In this document: in pieces, positions 18,231-26,647 of the stretch | Position numbering within the stretch: position 1 is the first letter of the stretch | How the letters are laid out: each line of letters starts with the position of its first letter | Assembly (NCBI GenBank): GCA_050184415.1 | Contig: JBFXAJ010000006.1 | Location: forward strand, 1-64,000 | Source of the DNA: JADLGL01 sp050184415 | GTDB taxonomy: Bacteria; Pseudomonadota; Alphaproteobacteria; Rhizobiales; Kaistiaceae | Reading direction: 5' to 3' | Length of the DNA stretch: 64,000 nucleotides | Translations under genes and position numbers: made by a program | Notes under the pieces: generated by a model | Database searches by the model: none | What the model was told of the DNA's origin: nothing | The model's input: the letters and a program-made list of their open reading frames with translations, nothing else

Positions 18231-19264
18231 TAGGCGGCCTTCCGCTTCGGCTGGATCAGCTTCCGGTTCACGAGGAGCTCGGCGATCTGGACCGCGTTGA
18301 GCGCCGCGCCCTTGCGGAGATTGTCCGAGACCACCCAGAGCGAGAGGCCGTTCTCGACCGTGGGATCCTCGCGGATGCGCGACACGTAGGTCGCGTCCTC
18401 GCCGGCCGCCTCGATCGGCGTCACGTAGCCGCCATCCTCGTGCTTGTCGACGACCAGCACGCCCGGCGCTTCGCGGAGGATGCGGCGCGCCTTCTCGGCC
18501 GAAAGCGGCGTCTCGAGCTCGAGATTCACCGCCTCCGAGTGACCGATGAACACCGGCACGCGGACGCAGGTCGCCGTCAGCCTGATCGAAGGATCGAGGA
18601 TCTTCTTGGTCTCGGCGACCATCTTCCACTCTTCCTTCGTCTGCCCGTCCTCCATGAACACGTCGATATGGGGGATGACGTTGAAGGCGATCCGCTTGGT
18701 GAAGCGGTGGCTCTCGACATTGTCCGAGACGTAGACCGCGCGGGTCTGGCTGAAGAGCTCGTCCATCGCGTCCTTGCCGGCGCCGGAGACCGACTGGTAG
18801 GTCGCGACCACCACGCGCCTGATCTTCGCGACGTCATGGATCGGCTTCAGCGCCACCACCAGCTGCGCGGTCGAGCAGTTCGGGTTGGCGATGATGTTGC
18901 GCTTCCGGAAGCCGGCGATCGCGTCGGCGTTCACCTCGGGCACGATCAGCGGCACGTCGGCGTCGTAGCGGAACGCCGAGGAATTATCGATGACGATGCA
19001 GCCCTCTGCCGCGATCTTCGGCGACCATTCCTTGGACACCTTGCCGCCAGCCGACATCAGGACGATGTCCGTGTCGGAGAAGTCGTAGTCGTCCAGCACC
19101 TTCGTCTTCAGCGTGCGGTCGCCGAACGAGACTTCCGTGCCGATGCTGCGGCGCGAGGCCAGCGCCACGACGTCCTCCGTCGGAAAGCCGCGCTCGGCGA
19201 GCACGTCCAGCATCTCGCGCCCGACATTGCCGGTGGCGCCGACGATAGCGACCTTGAAGGCCAT
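18230..19264 (-). CDS. asd: Aspartate-semialdehyde dehydrogenase
   Basis: A 344-residue NADPH-dependent enzyme that reduces aspartyl phosphate to aspartate semialdehyde, the branch point to lysine/DAP, threonine and methionine. The dinucleotide-binding start is KVAIVGATGNVGREML; the catalytic Cys is C130 in IIANPNCST; VFIGHSEAVNLE carries the active-site His. The ATG at 19264 is chosen because AAGGAG stands just upstream and the family starts here; the frame runs on to 19297. Length is normal. Confidence 0.96.
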   Translation of the reverse strand: MAFKVAIVGATGNVGREMLDVLAERGFPTEDVVALASRRSIGTEVSFGDRTLKTKVLDDYDFSDTDIVLMSAGGKVSKEWSPKIAAEGCIVIDNSSAFRYDADVPLIVPEVNADAIAGFRKRNIIANPNCSTAQLVVALKPIHDVAKIRRVVVATYQSVSGAGKDAMDELFSQTRAVYVSDNVESHRFTKRIAFNVIPHIDVFMEDGQTKEEWKMVAETKKILDPSIRLTATCVRVPVFIGHSEAVNLELETPLSAEKARRILREAPGVLVVDKHEDGGYVTPIEAAGEDATYVSRIREDPTVENGLSLWVVSDNLRKGAALNAVQIAELLVNRKLIQPKRKAA

Positions 19265-19470
19265 TTCGTTCTCCTTTGCCCGGACCGCCGGCCGCAAACG
19301 GCCCGATCGGGTCCCGCTGTCGGGAGCATCAAATCCGGGAAACCGGTCGTTCTAAGGATGGAACGCCGTCTGTCAACGGCCCTGGCGCCGGACTCACCTG
19401 CTCGGGTGACGTTCCGCCAAGGTTGGGCTATGGTTTCGTGGGGCTTGTCTCGCCAGAGGAGGACCCGGCG

Positions 19471-19854
19471 ATGAAGAAAGTCGGCGTCTCTTTGCTGTCC
19501 GCCGCAGGCATCGCGATCGGTGTCGCAGCGCCGGCGCTCGCCCATCACGGTTGGGCCTGGACGTCGCCCGACCCGTTCGTGCTCGAAGGCACGATCACCG
19601 AGATCTACATCGGCAATCCTCATGTGACCCTCAAGGTCCAGGCGGAAGCCGGCGAATGGCATGTGGACCTCGCGCCGCTGATGCGCTCCACCGAGGCCGG
19701 GTTCGTCGAAGGCGTCGCGTCGGTCGGCGACGCCGTGACGCTGTACGGTCATCGCTCGCTCTTCGCCGACGAATTGTCGATGAAAGCGGTCCGCGTCGTC
19801 GTGAATGGCAACACCTACGACGTGTATGACGACCGCCTCGCGCCGTTCATCTAG
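19471..19854 (+). CDS. DUF6152-type secreted protein
   Basis: A 127-residue exported protein with a Sec signal peptide (KKVGVSLLSAAGIAIGV...APALA) followed by HHGWAWT, which starts the mature chain with two histidines. The body (GTITEIYIGNPHVTLKVQAE) looks like the small beta-barrel family annotated as DUF6152. Function is unknown; the mature N-terminal HHGW could bind copper or another metal (inference). A good AGAGGAGG site precedes the ATG. Its last 29 bases overlap the next gene, a DUF6644-type membrane protein, and the two are probably translationally coupled. Confidence 0.75.
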   Translation: MKKVGVSLLSAAGIAIGVAAPALAHHGWAWTSPDPFVLEGTITEIYIGNPHVTLKVQAEAGEWHVDLAPLMRSTEAGFVEGVASVGDAVTLYGHRSLFADELSMKAVRVVVNGNTYDVYDDRLAPFI

Positions 19855-20413
19855 CGACGTCCGGCGGAGGGCGACACCGCTCGCGGTCGCGGCCGCGGTC
19901 CTTCTCGTCAGCGCGGAGGCCGCGTCAGCGGCCTTCGTCGACGACGTTCTCGAGGGTCTTCGCGACTGGCAGCTCGCCGAAGCCCTGCGGACGTCGTTCT
20001 ACGGCTACCCGATCGTCAACGCGCTCCACATTTTCGGACTCGGCCTTCTCGTCGGCAGCATCGTCCTGGTGGACCTTCGCCTGGTCGGCTTCTTCCCGCG
20101 GACCCCGACGACGTTCTTCGGCAGGATCGTCGAACCGGCGGCAATCATCGGCCTCGTCATCGCCGCCGTGACCGGCTTCTTCCTCTTCATCGTGAAGCCT
20201 ACCGACTACGCGGTGAACGACGCGTTCCGCGTAAAGCTCGTCCTCGTCGTCCTCGCCCTTCTCAATGCGCTGTTCCAGCGCTTCGGCAGCGGCTGGCGGC
20301 TGGCCATGGTGGAGGGAACCATCGTGGCCCGGGTCCGTGTCCAGGCGGCGGTCTCGCTCGTGCTCTGGATTGCCATCCTCTTCGCCGGACGGTTCATTGC
20401 CTTCCTCGAATAG
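19826..20413 (+). CDS. DUF6644-type integral membrane protein
   Basis: A protein of about 195 residues with an N-terminal signal-like segment (TPLAVAAAVLLVSAEAASA) and then four or five hydrophobic spans, including YPIVNALHIFGLGLLVGSIVLVD with a conserved His, and a charged break RVKLVLVVLALLNALFQRF. This matches the family I know as DUF6644, often found next to DUF6152. The ATG at 19826 is in frame and overlaps the upstream gene; an ATG at 19805 is also possible. The intramembrane histidines hint at haem or metal binding, unproven. Confidence 0.7.
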   Translation: MTTASRRSSSDVRRRATPLAVAAAVLLVSAEAASAAFVDDVLEGLRDWQLAEALRTSFYGYPIVNALHIFGLGLLVGSIVLVDLRLVGFFPRTPTTFFGRIVEPAAIIGLVIAAVTGFFLFIVKPTDYAVNDAFRVKLVLVVLALLNALFQRFGSGWRLAMVEGTIVARVRVQAAVSLVLWIAILFAGRFIAFLE

Positions 20414-20472
20414 GTTCTGGGAACGTAGCGTCACGCGGGTCCGTTGAGACGGGGACCTGAACGGAGGACGAC

Positions 20473-20973
20473 ATGGACGAGCGGAGCGGACCTGAAGCCC
20501 GGCGGAAGCTCCTTGAGCTGCTGCAGGAGGAGACCGTCGCGATGATGGCGACGCGCCATCCGGACGGCCAGATGCACGCCCGGCCGATGGCGGTGAAGCA
20601 CGTCGAGTTCGAAGGGCATCTCTGGTTCCTCACCGACGCCAATTCCGAGAAGGTGGCCGACATCTACCGCAGCGACGAGGTGCTCCTCGTCTACGCCGAC
20701 CACACCCGTAACCACTATGTCTCGGTCACCGGCCGCGCCGTCATCATCACCGAGCGGATGACGTTGGCGCAGCTCTGGACCGAGGACCAGCGACCCTGGT
20801 TCCCGCACGGCATCGAGGACCCCAACCTCGTGGCGATCCGCGTCGACGTCGAGCACGCGGAATATTGGGACCGCGATACCCGCCTGATGGTCCTCGTCTA
20901 CAGCTACGCCCGCGGCCTCCTCACCGGCGAGCGCCCCGACGGCCAGGGCGAAACCGGCCACGTCGAGTTCTAG
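20473..20973 (+). CDS. Pyridoxamine 5'-phosphate oxidase-like (general stress) protein
   Basis: A 166-residue split-barrel flavin-binding protein. Typical motifs are ETVAMMATRHPDGQMHARPMAV near the N-terminus, HLWFLTDANSEKVADI, and YVSVTGRAVIITE. This subtype is usually annotated as general stress protein 26 / PPOX-family and binds FMN or F420-like cofactors; it is not the vitamin B6 enzyme PdxH. It starts 12 bases after GACCTGAACGGAGG. It is the last gene before the genomic island. Confidence 0.85.
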   Translation: MDERSGPEARRKLLELLQEETVAMMATRHPDGQMHARPMAVKHVEFEGHLWFLTDANSEKVADIYRSDEVLLVYADHTRNHYVSVTGRAVIITERMTLAQLWTEDQRPWFPHGIEDPNLVAIRVDVEHAEYWDRDTRLMVLVYSYARGLLTGERPDGQGETGHVEF

Positions 20974-21106
20974 GCGTTGCCTTCGGATTTGCCGCGTTTA
21001 GCGACGCACACTTCGTCGCCCCGCAAAGCGACGCGGACTCTCTTCCGGGGCAGGATGGGCGCGCTCTTCTAAGGCCTGCGCCACGGCATCGCTTAACCCA
21101 TTGAGG

Positions 21107-21163
21107 AGATTGGTGACCCCGGCGCGATTCGAACGCACGGCCCTCAGACTGGGAATCTGCTGC
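21107..21163 (-). repeat. Partial tRNA-Arg 3' half; candidate att site (left edge)
   Basis: Matches 38615-38671 at 53 of 57 positions, in the same orientation, with 30 consecutive identical bases covering the acceptor 3' strand, T arm and encoded CCA. The match stops inside the D-arm side of the anticodon stem, so it is not a functional tRNA. Its anticodon loop has CCC instead of CCT. Weak similarity also extends about 19 bases beyond the CCA end, which could mean the repeat is an old relic of a second tRNA copy. Confidence 0.8.
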
Positions 21164-21169
21164 GAGTAA

Positions 21170-21370
21170 CTACTTTCGCGGCCCGTTCCGCCTAAGGGCA
21201 ATGATGAGGCCCCAAAGCAGGAACCCGCTGCCTGCGCCCACGAGCAGACCTGCAGCGACTTTCGAGAACAGTAGTCCAATGCCGGCACCAATGCCCACGC
21301 AACCAGGAATGACGAGAAGGAACGCGGCCCTTCGCTCATCCGCCCTGTAGCTAGGAGTTTCGTCGGGCAT
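21170..21370 (-). CDS. Small two-span membrane protein, unknown function
   Basis: A 66-residue protein with two hydrophobic segments (AAFLLVIPGCVGIGAGIGLLF and AAGLLVGAGSGFLLWGLIIAL) and a basic C-terminus (RRNGPRK), so probably a small inner-membrane hairpin. It stops seven bases from the partial tRNA repeat and lies just downstream of the broken NmrA-like gene on the same strand. I do not recognise the family. Confidence 0.45.
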   Translation of the reverse strand: MPDETPSYRADERRAAFLLVIPGCVGIGAGIGLLFSKVAAGLLVGAGSGFLLWGLIIALRRNGPRK

Positions 21371-21373
21371 CGA

Positions 21374-22211
21374 TCAACCCTCGCTCGTGAACGCCGCGGC
21401 ATTTGCCCGACACCAGCTTTCGAAGGTCCGTCCCGATCGGCCAGTCAGGCGCTCGACCGTTTGGGCGACATAAGCGAACCGGCCGGTCCGCAATCCTTCG
21501 AGCGTTTCGATGATGGCTGCAGCGAGTACCTCGGAGGCCCCCTGTCTCCGGAAGTGCTCGGCGGTTACGGACGCAGGAACGTCGACGTACTTGATGGGAG
21601 GCCCGCCCAGCACACGCGAGAGGATTGCTATCATCTCGCCAACAGTGAGCAACTCGGGACCGGTGACCTCGAACGCTTGACGTTCGTAAGCCTGGTCCGT
21701 CAGCACGACGCGCGCAACGGACGCAACGTCGAAGGGATCAACCGGCGATACGCGGCCCGCGCCTCCAGGGAAATACACTGTGCGTTCGTTCCGGATCGTC
21801 CAGGACCACCACGGAATAGCGTTCATCATCATGAGCGTCGGCCGGAGATGCACCCAAGCGAGCCTCTTCCTGCTCGCGGTGCCATTTGCCCGGGCCGAAC
21901 GGCGGTGTCGCCGCAGCTTCGATCGTTGATTGCCGAACGATCAGCTCCGCTCCCGCACTCTTGGCGGCCTCGACTAGGTTCACGATCTGCTCGGTGAAGA
22001 ACGCGATCGCGTAGACGGCCCGAACGCCCTTCATCGCCGGGCGAAGCGTTTCCGGCTTGTCGAGGTCACCCACGGCGACGTCGATATTCGGCCCGAGCTT
22101 CGATGCCTTATGCGGACTGTGCACCAGGGCCCGGACCGGCACGCCGCTGTCGCTCAGGGCGGTGACGAGTTCGCTTCCAACGTTGCCCGTCGCGCCCGTC
22201 ACAAGGATCAT
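21374..22211 (-). pseudogene. NmrA-like NAD(P)-binding protein, frameshifted
   Basis: The N-terminal half (21738-22211 frame) starts MILVTGATGNVGSELV, a Rossmann glycine motif, and runs to GKWHREQEEA. The C-terminal half continues in another frame: read one frame over at about 21860, the sequence gives RLAWVHLRPTLMMMNA and then the rest of the domain to residue AAFTSEG. Normal relatives have a few more residues between REQEE and LAWVHLRP, so a deletion of about 13-14 bases probably caused the break. Intact relatives are atypical short-chain dehydrogenases used as redox sensors or quinone reductases. It is divergent from a LysR gene that may have controlled it. Confidence 0.75.
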
Positions 22212-22284
22212 TTTTTCAGCGTCCTTCCGCCACCACCCTGCTGGTGGCCGCGGAGAGGTATACGTCCCGCGTTCATCGCGTTAC

Positions 22285-22313
22285 AGTGATCATTCATGAT
22301 CGAATTGATCACT
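22285..22313. promoter_or_regulatory. Palindrome between NmrA-like gene and lysR (candidate LysR site)
   Basis: AGTGATCA (22285-22292) and TGATCACT (22306-22313) form a perfect 8-bp inverted repeat separated by 13 bases, with a further ATGATCG inside. LysR-type regulators usually bind such dyads in the divergent promoter region. The site ends five bases before the lysR ATG, which fits autoregulation. Confidence 0.6.
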
Positions 22314-22317
22314 GCGG

Positions 22318-23238
22318 ATGAGCATAGAACGGATCGACCTGAACCTTGTCACGGTGCTTCACCACGTGCTCACTGCGGGCAGCGTGGTGCGGGCGGCGGA
22401 GCGTCTTCACCTCACGCCTTCGGCGATCAGTAATTCGCTGGCGCGCCTGCGCGAGGTGCTGGGAGATGCGCTTTTTGTCCGTTCTGGAAGGAAGCTGGTG
22501 CCGACGCCGCGCGCGCTTGAACTGGCGCCTGAGATCGCATCGGTGGTCGCCAGTCTGCGGGACATTTTCGAGAATAAGCCTTTCGACCCCGCGACTTGTG
22601 ACCGGGTATTCACCCTTGCCTCGGCCGATAATATCGGGGTGCTCCCTGAGGTCGCGACCGGCTTCGCTGGCACGCTGCCACGAGCTTCGCTCCGCATCGT
22701 CTCTCTGGATCAGGCCATCTCGACGGACGCGCTCGCGTCGGGGGAGGCGGACGTCCTTCTGGGAGTCCTGCAGCCAAATACCCCATCTGAGTACCGGTCC
22801 GAGCCCGCGTACAGAGAGCGGCTTGTTTGTGCCGTATGGGCCGGAAACCAGACCGTTGGCCACCAACTCACCCTGTCACGCTTCCTCGATGCCAGGCACG
22901 TCCAGGTGACACTGCAGGGGAAGCATCCGATGGATGCGATTGATGCCCCGCTCGCCGAGCTTGGTCACGCGCGCACTGTGGCGCTCTCAGTCCCCCAGTT
23001 TGCATTGGCGGCGATGTGCGTCGTTGGCACCAACTATATCGCGACGCTTCCCGAAACTATGGGCAGGCAGATGGCCAAGGTAGTGCCGATCCGTCTGTTC
23101 CCACCCCCCGTTCGTCTGCCTGCGGTTACCATCGTACAAATCTGGCACGCCCGGTCTGATGGCGATCCGGGAACGGCGATGCTCAGGCGCATCATCCGCG
23201 AAGCGGGCTTCAACGTCGGCCGTGCGACCTCCGAATGA
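22318..23238 (+). CDS. LysR-family transcriptional regulator
   Basis: A 306-residue regulator. The winged-helix domain is at residues 5-64 (DLNLVTVLHHVLTAGSVVRAA, then LTPSAISNSLARLREVLGDALFV), of the NodD/PcpR-like type with the VRSGRKLVPTPRA wing, followed by the periplasmic-binding-like effector domain. It is divergent from the broken NmrA-like gene, the usual arrangement for a LysR regulator and its target. No Shine-Dalgarno sequence precedes the ATG at 22318, so translation may be leaderless or weak. The effector is unknown. Confidence 0.87.
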   Translation: MSIERIDLNLVTVLHHVLTAGSVVRAAERLHLTPSAISNSLARLREVLGDALFVRSGRKLVPTPRALELAPEIASVVASLRDIFENKPFDPATCDRVFTLASADNIGVLPEVATGFAGTLPRASLRIVSLDQAISTDALASGEADVLLGVLQPNTPSEYRSEPAYRERLVCAVWAGNQTVGHQLTLSRFLDARHVQVTLQGKHPMDAIDAPLAELGHARTVALSVPQFALAAMCVVGTNYIATLPETMGRQMAKVVPIRLFPPPVRLPAVTIVQIWHARSDGDPGTAMLRRIIREAGFNVGRATSE

Positions 23239-23582
23239 TGCACTATGCCAGGCGTGCTTGCGAAATCTTCGGCTTGGCGCTGATCGCAACTCAGGCGTCA
23301 CGATCCTCGGTCGCTGCTGCCGGGCGTCCATCAAGGAACCACTTCTTCTCGAAGAGCGGCGCCAATTGCCGCGAGCCCCGGCAACGCCGTGGTCTCGCAC
23401 CTTTCCGGCGATTGCGGGTCCGCACGTCGCCCCCTCTGCCCCCAACCGCGCACATTGCGGTGAACCTGGCTTCACACAGAGAAAGCACGCGGAGCTGGCC
23501 GCATGCCCGGTTCCGTCGCGGCCCAGTCTTCGGCTCTTGATGGACCGCACCGGCCTGCAGGATCTGGGTCCCGTCAAGCGCG
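23239..23582. other. Gene-free stretch between lysR and copB-type ATPase
   Basis: About 340 bp with only short, unconvincing frames on both strands and no motif I recognise. It separates the 3' ends of the convergent lysR and P-type ATPase genes. It may be a remnant of deleted island DNA. Confidence 0.4.
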
Positions 23583-25808
23583 TCATCGAGAGTCTGCGAT
23601 CACCTCCGACCGGCGCCGATAGAAGCGGAGGAGCTGCGCGTTGATCGCGACGATCACCGTGCTCACCGACATGAAGATCGCCGCCACCGCGGGTGTCATG
23701 ACAAAGCCTGTACCGAAGGTTATGCCCGCCGCCATGGGAATGGCGAAGGTATTGTACCCGGTCGCCCAGATGAGGTTTTGAACCATCTTCCTGAACGTCG
23801 CCCGTGAAAGACCGAGGATAGCGGCGACATCTCGGGGATCACTCTTCACGAGCACGACATCGGCCGATTCCACGGCGACGTCGGTGCCGGCTCCGATCGC
23901 AACGCCAAGGTCGGCCTTGACGAGCGCGGGCGCATCATTGACGCCGTCGCCAACCATAGCGACCCGAAGGCCCCGCCGCTGTAGCTCCTCGATCTTCTCC
24001 GATTTTTGACTTGGCAGGACCTCGGCGAAGAATTCGGCGACGCCGAGCTGTCGTGAAACCGACTCCGCAACGCGCCCAGCGTCCCCGGTTAGCATCACGG
24101 CATCGATCTGGAGCGCCTTGAGTTCAGCAATTGCGGTAGCGGACTCCGGCCGGACGACGTCTGCGAGCGCGAAGAGTGCACGGGGCTGATTGCCGCGGAC
24201 GATGACCACCACCGTCTTGCCCTCGGCTTCAAGATCCGCGAGCCGATTGCTGCCAATGGTTTGTCCGCGGCGGGCTAAGTAGCCCGGGCTGACGATTCGT
24301 ACAGCCTCGCCGTCGATCTCCGCCTCGATGCCCTCGCCGGTGAGGTTCTTGATCCCACCAGCTTTCGGAACCGCAACGTTTCGCTTCTTCGCCTCGGCAA
24401 CTATGCCCTTTGCGATCGGATGCTCAGAATGGCCTTCCACCGCCGCCGCGAACGCAAGCTCCTCATCTTCGGCTGCGTTTCCGAGCGCGACAATGTCCGT
24501 TACGCCGAAACGGCCCTCGGTGAGTGTCCCGGTCTTGTCGAAGACCACGGTGTTCAGATTCCGTGCGCGTTCGAAAGCCGCGCGATCGCGGATCAAGAGG
24601 CCGTTCCGCGCGCTCAGGGACGTGCTTACCGCGACCACGAGCGGAACAGCGAGCCCGAGGGCGTGCGGGCAGGCGACGACCATCACGGTCACCATGCGCT
24701 CAAGCGCATAGGCGACGCCTTCGCCCTGCGTCAGCCAGTACACGAGCGTTCCGATGCCGACGATCAAGGCGATGTAGGTTAGCCAACCCGCGGCTCGCGT
24801 CGCGATGTCCTGGGTTCGCGACCGGGTTTCCTGTGCCTTCTTCACCAGGTCGATGACCTGGGCGAGGTAGGTCTTGTCCCCGGTTGCGGTCACCTCGATG
24901 GTGACCGCACCGGCGCCATTGATCGCGCCGCCGATCGCCGCATCCCCCACGGACTTGGAAACCGGCCGCGATTCACCTGTCAGCATCGCTTCGTTGAAGC
25001 CAGTGGAGCCTTCGATGATTCGTCCGTCCACCGGCACTTTGGCGCCGGGGCGGACAAGGACGCGGTCGCCCGGCACGAGTGCGCTGATGGGGACCTCGGC
25101 GGAGCCGCCCTTGGGGTCTATCCGGGTCGCCGTATCGGGGAGCAGCCTGACCAACTCCTCGAGCGCGCGGGAAGCGCCGAGGACCGAACGCATTTCGATC
25201 CAATGGCCGAGGAGCATGATCGCCACCAGCGTAACGAGCTCCCAATAAAGCGGCTCGCCTTCGAAACCGAACGTGGTCGCGACCGAGAAGAAGTAGGCGG
25301 CAGAGATCGCGAGCGCGATAAGCGTCATCATGCCGGGCTGGCGCTGGCGGAGCTCACCGAAGAAGCCCGACAGGAATGGCCAGCCACCGTAGAAATAGGC
25401 GATCGAAGCGAGCCCGAAGAGGACGTAGTGCGAACCCTGGAAGGACAGTTCCTCTACCAGGCCAAGGCCCTCTTGGATCATCGGCGACAGGAGGAGGACA
25501 GGCGGGGTCAGGGCCAGCGCGATCCAAAAGCGCCGCCGGTAGTCGGCGACCATGGCAGCGTGGTCGTGACCGCCGTGCACATGTTCGGCTCGGGCCTGAG
25601 CGGCTCCCTGCGCGCCGTCTGACACAGCAGGATGGTGGTGCTCGTGCCCTTCGTGACCGCCGTGATGCGCCTCGGTGGTGCCGGCCTTCGCAACGACAGG
25701 TACGGGCACAACAGATCGGCGCATCACAGTGTCGTCGACATCTCCGGGCTGGACGGGCCGGTGATCACGGGTCTGGTCATGCGCGGAGGTCTCGGATTTG
25801 TCGGTCAT
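23583..25808 (-). CDS. copB: CopB-type heavy-metal P1B ATPase (CPH motif)
   Basis: A 741-residue inner-membrane metal pump. The N-terminus is histidine-rich (HHGGHEGHEHHH at about 48-59 and HVHGGHDH at about 77-83) rather than carrying an HMA domain. The membrane metal site is CPH (380-382), the mark of P1B-3 CopB proteins, which export Cu or Ag. Catalytic landmarks are TGES (278-280), DKTGT with the phosphorylated D424, and GDGVNDAPAL. The ATG at 25808 is chosen because the CueR-type promoter places transcription start near 25840; the longer frame would start upstream of the promoter. Expected to remove metal from the cytoplasm under CueR control. Confidence 0.92.
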   Translation of the reverse strand: MTDKSETSAHDQTRDHRPVQPGDVDDTVMRRSVVPVPVVAKAGTTEAHHGGHEGHEHHHPAVSDGAQGAAQARAEHVHGGHDHAAMVADYRRRFWIALALTPPVLLLSPMIQEGLGLVEELSFQGSHYVLFGLASIAYFYGGWPFLSGFFGELRQRQPGMMTLIALAISAAYFFSVATTFGFEGEPLYWELVTLVAIMLLGHWIEMRSVLGASRALEELVRLLPDTATRIDPKGGSAEVPISALVPGDRVLVRPGAKVPVDGRIIEGSTGFNEAMLTGESRPVSKSVGDAAIGGAINGAGAVTIEVTATGDKTYLAQVIDLVKKAQETRSRTQDIATRAAGWLTYIALIVGIGTLVYWLTQGEGVAYALERMVTVMVVACPHALGLAVPLVVAVSTSLSARNGLLIRDRAAFERARNLNTVVFDKTGTLTEGRFGVTDIVALGNAAEDEELAFAAAVEGHSEHPIAKGIVAEAKKRNVAVPKAGGIKNLTGEGIEAEIDGEAVRIVSPGYLARRGQTIGSNRLADLEAEGKTVVVIVRGNQPRALFALADVVRPESATAIAELKALQIDAVMLTGDAGRVAESVSRQLGVAEFFAEVLPSQKSEKIEELQRRGLRVAMVGDGVNDAPALVKADLGVAIGAGTDVAVESADVVLVKSDPRDVAAILGLSRATFRKMVQNLIWATGYNTFAIPMAAGITFGTGFVMTPAVAAIFMSVSTVIVAINAQLLRFYRRRSEVIADSR

Positions 25809-25846
25809 ACTTTTTGAGTTTCCTCGACCTAAAGCTCGCCGGTAAC

Positions 25847-25877
25847 GGCGTAGGCCTTTCCACGGTTGGAAGGTCAA
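25847..25877 (-). promoter_or_regulatory. CueR-type promoter of copB
   Basis: Read on the minus strand: -35 TTGACC (25872-25877), a 19-bp spacer containing a dyad (CCTTCC ... GGAAAGG), and -10 TACGCC (25847-25852). The overlong 19-bp spacer is the hallmark of MerR/CueR-activated promoters. The start codon follows about 32 bases after the predicted transcription start. Confidence 0.8.
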
Positions 25878-26204
25878 GGCTGGGCTGTGCGTTCGCTCGT
25901 GCCCGCTGGTACTCCCGCTGCGCAGCGCCGCATGGGCTCTTGATGGAGCTGAGCATGAGATCGATCTCGCGGTCGGTGAGCAGCGGCATGCCCGCATCGC
26001 GGCGAAGGCTGCCACCGGAATCGTCTCTGGGCTTCGGCAATAGTCCCACCCGCTAACATCATGACATGACAGGAAACGGCAGCAGGAGGAGGCTATTCAC
26101 GGGGGCGCTCACCGGCACGGTCCGGGATCTTCGTGCCCGCGACCTTCCCGAGTGGGACCCGCCGCGAACCCCGCCCCGGCGGGAAGACCATCGCCGAGTT
26201 GGCG
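25878..26204. other. Intergenic stretch between copB promoter and cueR
   Basis: About 330 bp without a convincing gene. Overlapping frames on both strands are low-complexity shadows. It separates the copA-cueR transcript from the copB promoter; cueR transcription may run on into copB. Confidence 0.4.
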
Positions 26205-26642
26205 CTATTGCGAGTGGCGATGATGTCCGTTCGAGTGACCTGCATCGTGGGAATGACCACCGGCCAGCTCCTCGATGATCGGACAATCGGGTCGGTCATT
26301 GCCTCGGCAATGATCGGCAAGGTGCTGCAGTGTTGCTGCCATCTCCTCGAGCCGGAACGCACGCTGCCGGAGCTCCTCGACATGGGCAAGCGCCACGCGC
26401 TTCACGTCGCTGCTGGAACGGCTGCGGTCCTCCCAGAGGCGAAGGAGCGTGCCAATCTGCTCGACGGAGAAGCCGAGGTCGCGCGCCCGCCGGACGAAGC
26501 GGAGCTTGTGCACGTCCTTGTCGGTGTAAGCGCGGTAACCTGCCTCGGTGCGTTCCGCGGGTGGGATCAGCCCGGTCGATTCGTAGTAGCGGATCATCTT
26601 GGCGGAAACGCCGGAGGCTCTGGCCGCCATTCCAATGTTCAT
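26205..26642 (-). CDS. cueR: MerR-family copper-efflux regulator CueR
   Basis: A 145-residue MerR-type activator. The DNA-binding domain MNIGMAARASGVSAKMIRYYE is followed by the dimerisation helix and the metal loop with C112 and C120 (CRGNDRPDC then PII), the same spacing as E. coli CueR, which senses Cu(I), Ag(I) and Au(I). An unusual histidine-rich tail (GGHSHDAGHSNGHHRHSQ) may add metal binding. It lies five bases downstream of copA on the same strand, so it is made from the promoter it controls, giving feedback. Four CueR-type promoters are in the island. Confidence 0.93.
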   Translation of the reverse strand: MNIGMAARASGVSAKMIRYYESTGLIPPAERTEAGYRAYTDKDVHKLRFVRRARDLGFSVEQIGTLLRLWEDRSRSSSDVKRVALAHVEELRQRAFRLEEMAATLQHLADHCRGNDRPDCPIIEELAGGHSHDAGHSNGHHRHSQ

Positions 26643-26647
26643 CTCGC

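Noticed and set aside
25777..26049. 90-residue minus-strand frame upstream of copB
   Set aside because: It covers the CueR-type promoter and overlaps the copB start, with no conserved motif.
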